A stretch of DNA of 17,889 nt from CAYJAQ01 sp964368275 (GTDB lineage: Bacteria; Bacillota_I; Bacilli_A; ML615J-28; CAG-313). Positions within the stretch are counted from its first letter, which is position 1. The number at the start of each line of letters is the position of its first letter. Where the stretch lies: assembly GCA_964368275.1 (NCBI GenBank), contig CAYJAQ010000029.1:1-17889 (forward strand), read 5' to 3'. A model generated the notes under the pieces. That model worked only from the letters and a program-made list of their open reading frames with translations, was not told the DNA's origin and searched no databases. The translations under genes were made by a program, and so were the position numbers. Shown here one piece after another: positions 1-8,282 of this stretch.

Positions 1-43
1 TAATATTAGTTATTAATGAAATAAGAGGAAAAGAGGTGAGATT

Positions 44-2239
44 ATGGAACCTAGTAAAACTTTAGAAGATATTTTAAATGCTGTCAATGAGTATATTAGT
101 GATGAAAAGAATATTGATTTAATAAAAAAAGCTTATGGGATTGCGGTGGAGAAACACTCTGGTCAATTTAGAAAATCGGGTAATCCGTATTCTCAGCATC
201 CAATTGAAGTTGCTTATGTTTTAGCTACGCTTCATACAAGTCCTGCAACTATTGCGGCAGCTTTAGTTCATGATGTTTTGGAAGACACTGATATGACTGC
301 TGAAAAAATGACTGAAATGCTTGGTGCGGATGTCACATCAATTGTTGATGGCGTTACGAAGATTAGTAAGTTAAAATATATGACAAAAGATAAGGCTTTA
401 GCGCATGACCATCAAAAAATCTTGTTAGCAATGGCCAAAGATATTCGGGTTATTTTAGTTAAATTAATTGACCGTCTTCATAATATGCGGACACTTCAAT
501 ACCATGATAATAAAGATACGCAAATCCGTATTGCTAAAGAAACTTTAGACCTATATGCGCCACTTGCTCATCGCTTGGGTATGTATCGTATTAAAGCTGA
601 ATTAGAAGATTTAAGTTTGAAGTATATTTCGGAAAAAGAGTACTTTGAAATTGCTAACGCGATTAGTAAGAAGAAGAGCGAACGTGAAGATGATATTGCC
701 ATGATGAGCAATAGAATAAAAACTTTGCTGCGTGGTCATGGCGTGATTGAATTTGAAATAAAGGGTCGTATTAAAAATATTTATAGTATTTATAATAAAG
801 TCGTTACCAAGGGTAAGACGCTGGACGACATTTACGATCTTTTAGCTTTACGTGTTATTGTTAAAAGTGTCGAAGATTGTTACCGGGTACTGGGTTTGAT
901 TCATGGTGAATGGACGCCGCTGCCAATGCGCTTTAAGGATTATATTGCGGTTCCAAAGCCCAATTTATATCAATCACTTCATACGACTGTCGTTGGACCA
1001 AATGGAAAGATTTTTGAAATTCAGATTCGAACTGATGAAATGGATACTATTGCAGAACTTGGGGTTGCTGCGCATTGGGCTTATAAAGAAAGCCCTGACT
1101 ATTCACCGGAGAAAGAGCAAATTGAGATTACCAATAAACTAAAATGGTATAAAGATTTATCTACTTATGTTGAAATGTCGGAAAAGAATGACGATCCACT
1201 AGATAACATCATTGAAGATATTTTTAGTGCGAATGTTTATATTTTTACCCCTAATGGTGATGTAATTGACTTACCAACAGGAGCTATGCCGTTAGATTTT
1301 GCGTATCGTATTCACTCTCATATTGGAAATACGACAGTAGGTGCTATTGTTAATGGCAAAATTGTCCCGCTTAGTTATAAACTAAAAACAGGTGATGTTG
1401 TTGAAATAAAAACTAATAAGAATATTTCTGGGCCAACAAAGGAATGGCTAAAGCATACTAAAACAACGCATGCTCGCCACAAAATAAAAGCCTTCATAAA
1501 TAAGAAACAAAGAGATGAATTTATTGCTTTAGGAACTGCCGAGTTTGATCGTATTGCCAAAACTTATGAGTATAATATGGGTCAGCTTGATGATAAAACG
1601 GTTAAGAAATTCTTTTCTAAAAATAACATAGTAACACTTGAGGATCTATGTTATGAAGTAGGAAGAGGCAACATGAGTGCCCAATCTTGCTTAAATCGTA
1701 TTTGCGGCATAAATGATAAACTTGCTGATGAAAATGTACTTAGTCAGTATAGTGAAGAACGCGAAGCCGTTAATACTACTAAACATCAAAGTAATGCTTT
1801 TGGTATAATTGTTGAAGGGCTTGATAAAGCACAGTTGAAATTAGGAAATTGTTGTCAACCAGTTTATGGTGACAAAATATATGGTTATATTACAAAAGGA
1901 ATGGGAATAATTGTACATCGTGAAGGATGTCCAAATATTGCTAAGTCAGATCCAGATCGGTTTATTAATATTAGTTGGGATAAAGACTTTAAAGAACGGA
2001 TATTTACAACTAGTATTAGAATATTAGCTCTTGATAAGCGAAACTTGGTCGCTGATATGATTAATGCTATTAACACGACTAGAGTAACAATTAATTCAGT
2101 AACTTCATCAAAAAATAAAATTGGTGAGTGTGTTACTAAGTTTAAATTACAGGTTTCTAATATCGAAGATTTGAATCATGTTATTGTTTCAATTGGTAAG
2201 ATTAGCCAAATCTATAGTATTGAACGGATGTTTAAGTAG
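44..2239 (+). CDS. rel: Bifunctional (p)ppGpp synthetase/hydrolase (RelA/SpoT family, Rel)
   Basis: Makes and degrades the stringent-response alarmone (p)ppGpp from GTP/GDP and ATP in the cytoplasm. The 731-residue length is normal for long RSH enzymes. The HD hydrolase domain (about 30-160) keeps its metal ligands H52, H76-D77 and D143. The synthetase domain (about 235-350) keeps D265 and E325 (in FEIQIRT). It carries RFKD at 296-299, the RxKD signature of bifunctional enzymes rather than the ExDD of synthetase-only RelA. A TGS domain follows at about 397-456, then a helical region, a Cys-containing region with C603-C604 and C629, and a C-terminal ACT domain (about 655-731). Both activities therefore look intact. 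The start at 44 has a GAGGTGAG ribosome-binding site just upstream; the promoter lies outside the window. dtd begins 8 nt after the TAG stop, the usual rel-dtd pairing of Gram-positives. Confidence 0.98.
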   Translation: MEPSKTLEDILNAVNEYISDEKNIDLIKKAYGIAVEKHSGQFRKSGNPYSQHPIEVAYVLATLHTSPATIAAALVHDVLEDTDMTAEKMTEMLGADVTSIVDGVTKISKLKYMTKDKALAHDHQKILLAMAKDIRVILVKLIDRLHNMRTLQYHDNKDTQIRIAKETLDLYAPLAHRLGMYRIKAELEDLSLKYISEKEYFEIANAISKKKSEREDDIAMMSNRIKTLLRGHGVIEFEIKGRIKNIYSIYNKVVTKGKTLDDIYDLLALRVIVKSVEDCYRVLGLIHGEWTPLPMRFKDYIAVPKPNLYQSLHTTVVGPNGKIFEIQIRTDEMDTIAELGVAAHWAYKESPDYSPEKEQIEITNKLKWYKDLSTYVEMSEKNDDPLDNIIEDIFSANVYIFTPNGDVIDLPTGAMPLDFAYRIHSHIGNTTVGAIVNGKIVPLSYKLKTGDVVEIKTNKNISGPTKEWLKHTKTTHARHKIKAFINKKQRDEFIALGTAEFDRIAKTYEYNMGQLDDKTVKKFFSKNNIVTLEDLCYEVGRGNMSAQSCLNRICGINDKLADENVLSQYSEEREAVNTTKHQSNAFGIIVEGLDKAQLKLGNCCQPVYGDKIYGYITKGMGIIVHREGCPNIAKSDPDRFINISWDKDFKERIFTTSIRILALDKRNLVADMINAINTTRVTINSVTSSKNKIGECVTKFKLQVSNIEDLNHVIVSIGKISQIYSIERMFK

Positions 2240-2247
2240 GTGGTGAT

Positions 2248-2688
2248 ATGCGGGTTACTATTCAAAGAGTAAAAGAAGCTAGTTGTATATGCCATGATCA
2301 ATTAGTTAATTCCATTAATAAAGGGTTGCTATTATTAGTTGGTTTTACGGATGGTGATGATATGCCAAAAGTAGCACAAATGGCAAAAAAGATTGCTAAT
2401 TTACGAGTTTTTGAAGATGAAAATGATAAAATGAATTTAGCAATAAAAGATGTGAATGGCGAGATTTTATCAATATCACAGTTCACTTTGTATGCAGATA
2501 CAAAAAAGGGTAATCGTCCTTCATTTGTTGATAGTATGGCACCGGAATCTGCAAACACTTTATATCAGGCTTTTAATAATATGCTAAATAATGATTTTGG
2601 TATAGTTACTAAAGCTGGTTCATTTGGCAATCATATGTATTTAGATATTGTTTGTGATGGACCCGTAACTATTAATTTAGAGTTTTAA
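2248..2688 (+). CDS. dtd: D-aminoacyl-tRNA deacylase
   Basis: Hydrolyses D-amino acids, and also mischarged glycine, from tRNA, so it proofreads chirality during translation. The 146-residue length is standard for the family. The conserved SQFTL motif is at 77-81, within a longer block that includes GNRPSF. The Gly-cisPro element is G138-P139 followed by VT. In this protein the position before the DGPVT block is Cys136 where Asn is usual in relatives; this lies outside the catalytic Gly-Pro and probably has no effect. The GGTGGTGAT ribosome-binding site overlaps the end of rel, so the two genes are translationally close and almost certainly one transcript. The next gene starts 10 nt downstream after a short GGAG site. 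Confidence 0.97.
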   Translation: MRVTIQRVKEASCICHDQLVNSINKGLLLLVGFTDGDDMPKVAQMAKKIANLRVFEDENDKMNLAIKDVNGEILSISQFTLYADTKKGNRPSFVDSMAPESANTLYQAFNNMLNNDFGIVTKAGSFGNHMYLDIVCDGPVTINLEF

Positions 2689-2698
2689 GGAGTAAGAA

Positions 2699-4426
2699 AT
2701 GATTAATCATAGTCGGTATCTAATGTTAGAATTTCTCTATGAATATGCTTGTCTACCTATTGATCAAATGTCTTTAGTGCTAATTAATCGTCAATATCCA
2801 GAGTATTTTGATAAAATATTCAATAAGGCAGGTAAAATTTTAACACTTCATGCCAAAGGAATACGGGTGTTTAGTAAAGAATATGCTAATGATGTTCTAG
2901 AAGATACCATTATTAATATTGTGATTAATCAAAGAGATAATCTAACTATTACTAGAGCAGAGATTGATTTTAATATCTTAGATCCCTATTACCTAAAAGA
3001 TTTAAGAAATATCGCTTTTCAGTATTTAAAAGTATATCCAATATTTGATCAAGATTGTTTATTGGGCTTTACACTATTCTATGCTAATCAAGATTTTGAT
3101 AGCATTCAAATAAAAAATACACGCTTGCAAAAACTAGCAGATGCAATAGTTGATGATGAAATAACTAGTTACCATATGACTGTTTCGAAGACTATTGCGC
3201 AAGAATATTCCGATTATGTAGTACAAAAGAGTGATAATGAATTTGTGCTATCGCCAGCATTGCAAAAAAGCACCAAATTAACTTGTTTATATCAAGGTAG
3301 TAGTGATACTTTAATTAAAATACTTGCTACATTTAATTACCAACTGACAAAGCAAACTATTGTATGTGAAAAAAGACTATTAGCTTTTTCAAAAGTAAAG
3401 TTGGATGCTACTAAAGAAACAATTCTTGCATACAATAATATTACTAATCATGATTTAGTTGATGATTTTACGCTGCTCTATTTTAAATACTTAGGATTGA
3501 AGGAAAAAGAACTACCCGATCACATTAAATATGTTATGGAAAAAATAAAAGACTTGCTGATTACTAGTCAAACAACTAGCTGTCACTATTCATTATATAA
3601 AGTAACAGAGGAAAGTTTTGCAATCTTTATTCCATCTAAGATAAACAAACATACATTAGATATAGTTAGAAGAAATATCAAAGACTATCGATTCTTACAT
3701 GTTAGAAGTGGAAACGACATTTCAAGCAAAGCTGATTTAAAACCTTTAATTGATTTTTTGGAAATTGTCGAAGAAGATGAGTTCAATAAAGATTACTACT
3801 TATATTATCGAAAACGCAAAAGTGAATATGAGTTTAATAAATTGAAAATATCTGAAAAATCATATCGTGTTACTTCCCGCCTTATTTTTAATAGTAAGTC
3901 AATGACTCCTGTTGGGCGAATGATTTCATTATTAGAGGTGAGTGATTATACTAGTAATCTATTGGCTGAATATCAAGATAAAGTATTGGAAAGTATTATA
4001 AAAAATGATGAATGTAGTGGTGTATATGCTTTTATAGAGTTTGCTACGTTAAGGCGTCGCCAAACTTGGGAATATTTGAAAAAAATAATTGTTAAATCAG
4101 GAAATAATGCTCATATAATATTATATTGCAATAATGAATTAATTGATGATGCAATTATCAATATTGAAAAAATTAAGAGATTAGGTTTTAAAGTCTTTTG
4201 CGAAAGTAGTATGTTGTTTGACACAAATATGATGAGTTACATTACTTACTTTGATGGTGCTTATTTTAAAAAAGAAGACACTAGTCAATATATTAAATGG
4301 CAACCGACTTTAATAAGGGACATTATAAATAATTTACTAAGTCAGAACATGGATATTATTTTGGATATTAATCGAGAGGCAATCAAACTTTTCGAACATA
4401 ATCGAATTAATATGGTTTGTGATTAA
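2699..4426 (+). CDS. Unknown protein, probable degenerate GAF-GGDEF-EAL signalling protein
   Basis: A real 575-residue gene, in operon position after dtd with a GGAG site. I do not recognise a named family. What can be seen: residues about 20-155 have a GAF-like pattern ending in a hydrophobic LLGFTLFYAN strand. Residues 262-307 then match the spacing of a GGDEF domain: FK at 262-263, a helix with PDH, then LYKV and TEESF at 303-307 where active enzymes have GGDEF, followed by AIFIP. The region from about 370 to 560 resembles EAL folds: YRVTSR at 389-394 lies where YEALLR is expected, and later segments include IILYC and RLGFKVFCESS. All catalytic residues expected of a diguanylate cyclase or c-di-GMP phosphodiesterase are absent, so an enzyme role is unlikely; a nucleotide sensor or scaffold is the inference. 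No membrane segment or signal peptide. The alignment was made by eye and could be wrong. Confidence 0.55.
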   Translation: MINHSRYLMLEFLYEYACLPIDQMSLVLINRQYPEYFDKIFNKAGKILTLHAKGIRVFSKEYANDVLEDTIINIVINQRDNLTITRAEIDFNILDPYYLKDLRNIAFQYLKVYPIFDQDCLLGFTLFYANQDFDSIQIKNTRLQKLADAIVDDEITSYHMTVSKTIAQEYSDYVVQKSDNEFVLSPALQKSTKLTCLYQGSSDTLIKILATFNYQLTKQTIVCEKRLLAFSKVKLDATKETILAYNNITNHDLVDDFTLLYFKYLGLKEKELPDHIKYVMEKIKDLLITSQTTSCHYSLYKVTEESFAIFIPSKINKHTLDIVRRNIKDYRFLHVRSGNDISSKADLKPLIDFLEIVEEDEFNKDYYLYYRKRKSEYEFNKLKISEKSYRVTSRLIFNSKSMTPVGRMISLLEVSDYTSNLLAEYQDKVLESIIKNDECSGVYAFIEFATLRRRQTWEYLKKIIVKSGNNAHIILYCNNELIDDAIINIEKIKRLGFKVFCESSMLFDTNMMSYITYFDGAYFKKEDTSQYIKWQPTLIRDIINNLLSQNMDIILDINREAIKLFEHNRINMVCD

Positions 4427-4443
4427 AAAAGTAAGGAGAATTT

Positions 4444-5820
4444 ATGAAACAATTTATTTTATCACTAGTTATGCCTACTAAAATGGTTAGACATCGCAAT
4501 ATGAGTTTACTATTTACAGTGCTCATTTTTCTGTCAGCAATGATTTTAATGACTGGCATTTCTGGTTTAACCCTCGGCAATTATATTCAACGTAAAGCTA
4601 GTAATTTTTTACTATATGAAGAAATGTTTCTAAGTAACTCAGATGAGTTTGCTACATTGCCAACTTTTTCAATTGTTGAAAGTAATTATTCAATTGATAC
4701 TACTACCTATTTACCTGGTAGTAATGCAAAGGATATTTATGAGTTTAATTATCCATTAGCAGATGGTCATAACATGAATTTAACAATTGTTTATGAACCC
4801 GATGTACGTGCATTTGATGATGAATCAACTCCCGAAGTTGAAAAGACCACATTAGATTTTGACTTTAGAAGTTATTATAATCATAAGGTTGCTACTGATG
4901 AAAATGGTAAGCCCCTAGATAAAGATATTTTAGTGGTTGTTACTAGCCAAATGGTTTATTATCTTTATAATCATGGTAAAGCCTTTGACACTAATAGTGG
5001 TAAATATACAGAATATCTTCTAAATGCTTATTTTTCTATTTATGAAACTAACGAAGATGGTAGCATTAAATACTATTTACCAACTGCTGAAGAAGAAGAT
5101 TTAACTAATCAGTATGGCGATTGGGATATTAATAGCTGGACAGAAACTGTAGATGAAGAAGACAAATTATTAACGGCTGAATCGACAAACGGCATTTATA
5201 AAGCACAACCAAAATTGTATGATAATATTTTTAAAATTTTCTCTAATGATGATTCTACTCGTCGTTTAATGGGAGCTTATTCGTTATTAGAAATTTCAAA
5301 TATGGGATATAATTTAGGTGCATTAAATACCGAAAATGGTCAAGCAAATGGGACTGTTTTATTAGAAATGTTTGGCAATATTATTACAACTAGTTTTGCT
5401 GAACAATTTAAACTAACAACTTTCTTAATTGGCTTTATTTTTGTAGTTTTATTCCCAGTACTTTGGACAGCAGCAATTTGGTTGGTATCGCGCAAAAATG
5501 CTGAATTAACAAGATTTAAAGAGTATTACAACATCGCAGCAATCACTATGATACCGATTGCTATTATTATGTGTATTGTTGTAATTTTCTTCCCATACTT
5601 GATTGTATATCGATATGCATTAATTGCCCATGTAGCATGGTTTGCATATGCGGCTGTGAAGATTAATTCCCATGCACGTAAAGAAAACTTTATGCGTGCT
5701 AATAATCAGAAGAGTAATGATTCCCAAAATAATCACACAAGAGAGAATGCTCGCGTTTATGAAGTGGAAACTGTTCCTCTAAAAGATGAAAATAATTCAA
5801 AACCTGGTCAAATAGAGTAA
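4444..5820 (+). CDS. Polytopic membrane protein of unknown function with a large extracytoplasmic domain
   Basis: A 458-residue protein with a GGAGAA ribosome-binding site, 17 nt after the previous gene. The N-terminus is short and basic, followed by a membrane helix at about 20-45. Residues about 46-320 form a large acidic, Asn/Tyr-rich domain that should lie outside the cell. Three further helices occur at about 324-350, 361-386 and 388-407. The C-terminal 50 residues are hydrophilic and charged. The layout (an N-terminal helix, a long external loop, then three C-terminal helices) recalls the DUF1189 family of Gram-positives, but the loop is much longer and I cannot confirm the relationship. 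No catalytic motif is visible. Its place between the GGDEF/EAL-like protein and the SpoIIIAH-like protein suggests work at the cell envelope. Confidence 0.75.
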   Translation: MKQFILSLVMPTKMVRHRNMSLLFTVLIFLSAMILMTGISGLTLGNYIQRKASNFLLYEEMFLSNSDEFATLPTFSIVESNYSIDTTTYLPGSNAKDIYEFNYPLADGHNMNLTIVYEPDVRAFDDESTPEVEKTTLDFDFRSYYNHKVATDENGKPLDKDILVVVTSQMVYYLYNHGKAFDTNSGKYTEYLLNAYFSIYETNEDGSIKYYLPTAEEEDLTNQYGDWDINSWTETVDEEDKLLTAESTNGIYKAQPKLYDNIFKIFSNDDSTRRLMGAYSLLEISNMGYNLGALNTENGQANGTVLLEMFGNIITTSFAEQFKLTTFLIGFIFVVLFPVLWTAAIWLVSRKNAELTRFKEYYNIAAITMIPIAIIMCIVVIFFPYLIVYRYALIAHVAWFAYAAVKINSHARKENFMRANNQKSNDSQNNHTRENARVYEVETVPLKDENNSKPGQIE

Positions 5821-5830
5821 TAATTCAGAA

Positions 5831-5863
5831 TCCTCATACATATAGTTTACTAAGTATGGAGGA
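5831..5863 (+). promoter_or_regulatory. Hairpin that could hide the ribosome-binding site of the SpoIIIAH-like gene
   Basis: TCCTCATAC at 5831-5839 can pair with GTATGGAGGA at 5854-5863, with one bulged G and a 14-nt loop. The right arm contains the whole GGAGG Shine-Dalgarno sequence of the SpoIIIAH-like gene. The pairing is seen in the sequence; a regulatory role is inference, since any CCTC upstream of an SD can pair with it. Confidence 0.4.
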
Positions 5864-5865
5864 AT

Positions 5866-6393
5866 ATGATGATTAAGAAAAACCAATTTGCATTAATTTT
5901 TTTAACTGTGGTGACAATGTTAGCAGTGTGGTACATTAAAACTCCTGTTGACGCCGATAACAATAAAAAAGATCCTGACAACAGTGGTGTAGTAGAAACA
6001 AATAATCCGGTTAATACTGACACTGGCCGTTTAGCTGAACTATCAGCAATGCGAACAGCATTACGTGATGAAAGAAATACAGTTACTGTTTCATTAGATG
6101 CTATATTAGCTGATGCTGATGCTACTGTTGACTCTAAGGAAAAAGCTTTGAATGATAAAAAAGCATTATCGGCACTTACAGAAAAGGAAGTATTGTTAGA
6201 AATTCAAGTAATTAATATGGGCTACCGCGATGCATTTGTTCACGCAAGTGATACTGGTGTTGAGGTGTTAGTCGTATCTGACGAAGATAGTGCAGTTTTA
6301 GCAAATGAGATAATTAATATGACATTTATGAGTTTTGATTCATACGATTCAGTTGTGGTGAATTTTAAACCTGCTTCGGAATTACAAAAATAA
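5866..6393 (+). CDS. SpoIIIAH-like membrane-anchored protein
   Basis: A 175-residue bitopic protein: a short basic N-terminus, one membrane helix at about 7-24, an acidic disordered stretch to about residue 55, then an alpha/beta domain. The helical part (LSAMRTALRDERN, about 59-71), the KEALNDKKAL-type segment, a TEKEVLLE segment and the closing beta strands ending in VVVNFKP follow the pattern of SpoIIIAH-like proteins. That family is related to the ring-forming YscJ/FliF fold; in Bacillus, SpoIIIAH forms part of the mother cell-forespore channel with SpoIIQ. No other spoIIIA gene lies in this window, so a sporulation role cannot be assumed. Two ATGs are adjacent: 5866 leaves only 3 nt after GGAGG, 5869 leaves 6 nt, so 5869 may be the true start (174 residues). 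An intrinsic terminator follows directly. Confidence 0.8.
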   Translation: MMIKKNQFALIFLTVVTMLAVWYIKTPVDADNNKKDPDNSGVVETNNPVNTDTGRLAELSAMRTALRDERNTVTVSLDAILADADATVDSKEKALNDKKALSALTEKEVLLEIQVINMGYRDAFVHASDTGVEVLVVSDEDSAVLANEIINMTFMSFDSYDSVVVNFKPASELQK

Positions 6394-6408
6394 AGAGCGA
6401 AAAAAACG

Positions 6409-6438
6409 AAAAATCATACGATTGCGTATGATTTTTTT
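6409..6438 (+). terminator. Intrinsic terminator after the SpoIIIAH-like gene
   Basis: A perfect 12-bp stem (AAAAATCATACG at 6409-6420 with CGTATGATTTTT at 6425-6436), a 4-nt ATTG loop and a run of seven T ending at 6438. The GGAGG ribosome-binding site of the next gene (6439-6443) begins on the next base, leaving no room for a promoter between terminator and gene. Confidence 0.8.
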
Positions 6439-6447
6439 GGAGGTACT

Positions 6448-7320
6448 ATGGCACAATTTTCTTTAACAATAAAAAGTATTGAGGATGGCACTACGATAAA
6501 TGAATTTTTAGCGTCACTTCATTTAGCAAAGAGCAAACGTCACTTCTTAATTGAAGGCAATATGTGTAATGTAAATGGTGAAGCTATAAAGGCAAATAGC
6601 ATTTTGAAAAATCAAGATGTCTTAACTATTGATATTTCAGATTTTGAAAGTACCAATTATCAACCTAATTTCAGTGATATTGACATACTATATGAAGATG
6701 ATTATCTACTCATAGTTAATAAACCTGCTAAATGTATTATTTACTCTGATGATGTTAATAATAATTCGACTCTTGCAAATAGAGTAGCAGGTTATTATCA
6801 AAAAAATGGTCTTGATAATTCGGTAAGACATATTCATCGTTTGGACTTTGATACAACCGGTTGTATTCTTTATGCTAAAGATGTTATTACACATGCAAGT
6901 CTTAGCTATATGCTTGAGCATGATTTAATAAGAAGAGATTATGTCGCTGTATGTGAGGGATTACTCTTGGATAAAGTAGGGGTAATTAATCAGAATATAG
7001 GTACTGATCGTCATGTTAATGGTAAAATGGTTGTTACCAAAAATGGTAAAGAAGCTATTACTAATTATGAAGTAATCAAAGAATTAGGTTCTAATAGTTT
7101 AGTTAAATTAACTTTATCAACTGGACGTACTCATCAAATACGGGTGCATATGGCTTACATAGGTCATCCATTAGTAGGTGATACTTTATATGGTGCGAAA
7201 AAAGCTAGTGAACGGATAAAACTACATTCTTATGAAATAGTCTTTAATCACCCTTTTTTGGATAAAAAAATTGATGTTATTGCATCAATACCATTAGATA
7301 TGAAAAAAAGCAAATCTTAG
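6448..7320 (+). CDS. RluA/RluD-family RNA pseudouridine synthase
   Basis: Converts uridine to pseudouridine in structured RNA, most likely 23S rRNA. The 290-residue length is typical. The N-terminal 80 residues form an S4-like RNA-binding domain (VNGEAIKAN, then DVLTIDI). The catalytic block RHIHRLDFDTTG contains H130-R131-L132-D133, with D133 the nucleophilic aspartate; the STGRTHQIRVH motif and the GDTLYG motif of the family follow. RluD is the closest general type, but the exact target site cannot be read from sequence alone. The gene has a strong GGAGG site but no visible promoter, because a terminator lies against its ribosome-binding site; expression probably needs read-through. Its 3' end forms part of a bidirectional terminator. 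Confidence 0.93.
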   Translation: MAQFSLTIKSIEDGTTINEFLASLHLAKSKRHFLIEGNMCNVNGEAIKANSILKNQDVLTIDISDFESTNYQPNFSDIDILYEDDYLLIVNKPAKCIIYSDDVNNNSTLANRVAGYYQKNGLDNSVRHIHRLDFDTTGCILYAKDVITHASLSYMLEHDLIRRDYVAVCEGLLLDKVGVINQNIGTDRHVNGKMVVTKNGKEAITNYEVIKELGSNSLVKLTLSTGRTHQIRVHMAYIGHPLVGDTLYGAKKASERIKLHSYEIVFNHPFLDKKIDVIASIPLDMKKSKS

Positions 7321-7331
7321 CGATTTGCTTT
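7307..7331. terminator. Bidirectional terminator between convergent genes
   Basis: AAAGCAAATC at 7307-7316 pairs with GATTTGCTTT at 7322-7331 around a 5-nt loop. The seven A at 7303-7309 give a seven-U run on the minus strand, a good terminator for the membrane-protein gene. On the plus strand the tail is TTT-A-TTT-A-TTT-A, weaker but usable for the pseudouridine synthase gene. The stem covers the last codons of the plus-strand gene and reaches into the stop codon of the minus-strand gene. Confidence 0.75.
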
Positions 7332-8235
7332 ATTTATTTAGCATTGACAATTTATGATATCGAAGAAGTTGAGCAAACATATTGACAACTACAATAATTA
7401 TTAAATATGTAATAATTACAGAATAGGATGGGGTTACACCAAAGAAAACAGGAATAATGCGCACGATATTTAAACCAGCCATCGTAATAACGGAGACTAC
7501 GATGTATGTTAGTGATAAGTTCCACATTTTCTTACAGCTTGTTTCCATTAATTCATTGTCATCTTCACTTTCATAACCGCTAATAAAATTAATCAATAAA
7601 CCAATAATATAGAACATTCCAAGTTCAACAGCAATATTGACAACATAGTTTGTTATGCCCATGACTATGTAATTGCTATTGACGACACTTGCTAATAATT
7701 TATAGGTTTCGATGAAACATGATTTGAATAAGCAAATGCCTTGAAAAACCATAAGTGCAATTGAGGCAATTTGTGTTAGTTGAATAGTTTGATCTTGCAA
7801 TGATTTTACCATTAGTATACTTAAGAGATAGATAAGTGCTGATACTGAGGTAGCAAGGCAGCAAACACCTCCAAAAGCGTAGTCAAGTTTATTATTCTTG
7901 GTAAAAAGTATTAGTAATGTAATGAATAGTCCAATTGCGATTGCTTGGATAGCAGAACTAATGTAGAAATGGATCTTAACCTTTTCTAATTGTGTCTTGT
8001 AGCGTAAGAAATAAAGTAGCAAGATAATTGCTAGTAGAGTTACCATAATCAATAATACTATAACCCATGCATACCAACCATTTGAAATAAAGAGACTTAT
8101 TGACCAAAGGGTATCACTCATGAATAATGCTAGTGAGAAAGTCAAACTACCAGTAACAGCATTATTTGTAATAGCTAAAGCTGCACTTAAAATCACAAAT
8201 AGACTTGCTAAAAAGATTGTTGGTTTTAACTTCAT
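7330..8235 (-). CDS. Polytopic membrane protein of unknown function
   Basis: A 301-residue, very hydrophobic protein with about eight or nine membrane helices (roughly 5-23, 28-50, 54-77, 90-112, 117-143, 150-172, 188-216, 238-262 and 270-292). The longest hydrophilic segment is an acidic loop near residues 218-232 (YESEDDNELMET). I see no transporter signature, no catalytic motif and no family I can name. The start at 8235 is supported by an AGGAGG site (8240-8245 on the plus-strand numbering). There is no promoter in the 47 nt between it and tRNA-Cys, so it is probably transcribed from the tRNA promoter through a weak hairpin. A terminator overlaps its stop codon. Confidence 0.8.
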   Translation of the reverse strand: MKLKPTIFLASLFVILSAALAITNNAVTGSLTFSLALFMSDTLWSISLFISNGWYAWVIVLLIMVTLLAIILLLYFLRYKTQLEKVKIHFYISSAIQAIAIGLFITLLILFTKNNKLDYAFGGVCCLATSVSALIYLLSILMVKSLQDQTIQLTQIASIALMVFQGICLFKSCFIETYKLLASVVNSNYIVMGITNYVVNIAVELGMFYIIGLLINFISGYESEDDNELMETSCKKMWNLSLTYIVVSVITMAGLNIVRIIPVFFGVTPSYSVIITYLIIIVVVNMFAQLLRYHKLSMLNK

Positions 8236-8254
8236 AGTTCCTCCTATAAAAATA

Positions 8255-8270
8255 CTCTGCCGAGGCAGAG
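8255..8270 (-). terminator. Weak terminator or attenuator between tRNA-Cys and the membrane-protein gene
   Basis: Read on the minus strand, CTCTGC pairs with GCAGAG around a CTCG loop (6 bp, or 7 bp with a 2-nt loop), followed by TATTTTTA. The stem is short and the U-run is broken, so partial read-through into the downstream gene is likely. It may also mark the 3' end of the tRNA precursor. Confidence 0.5.
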
Positions 8271-8282
8271 GGAAGTTCGAAA

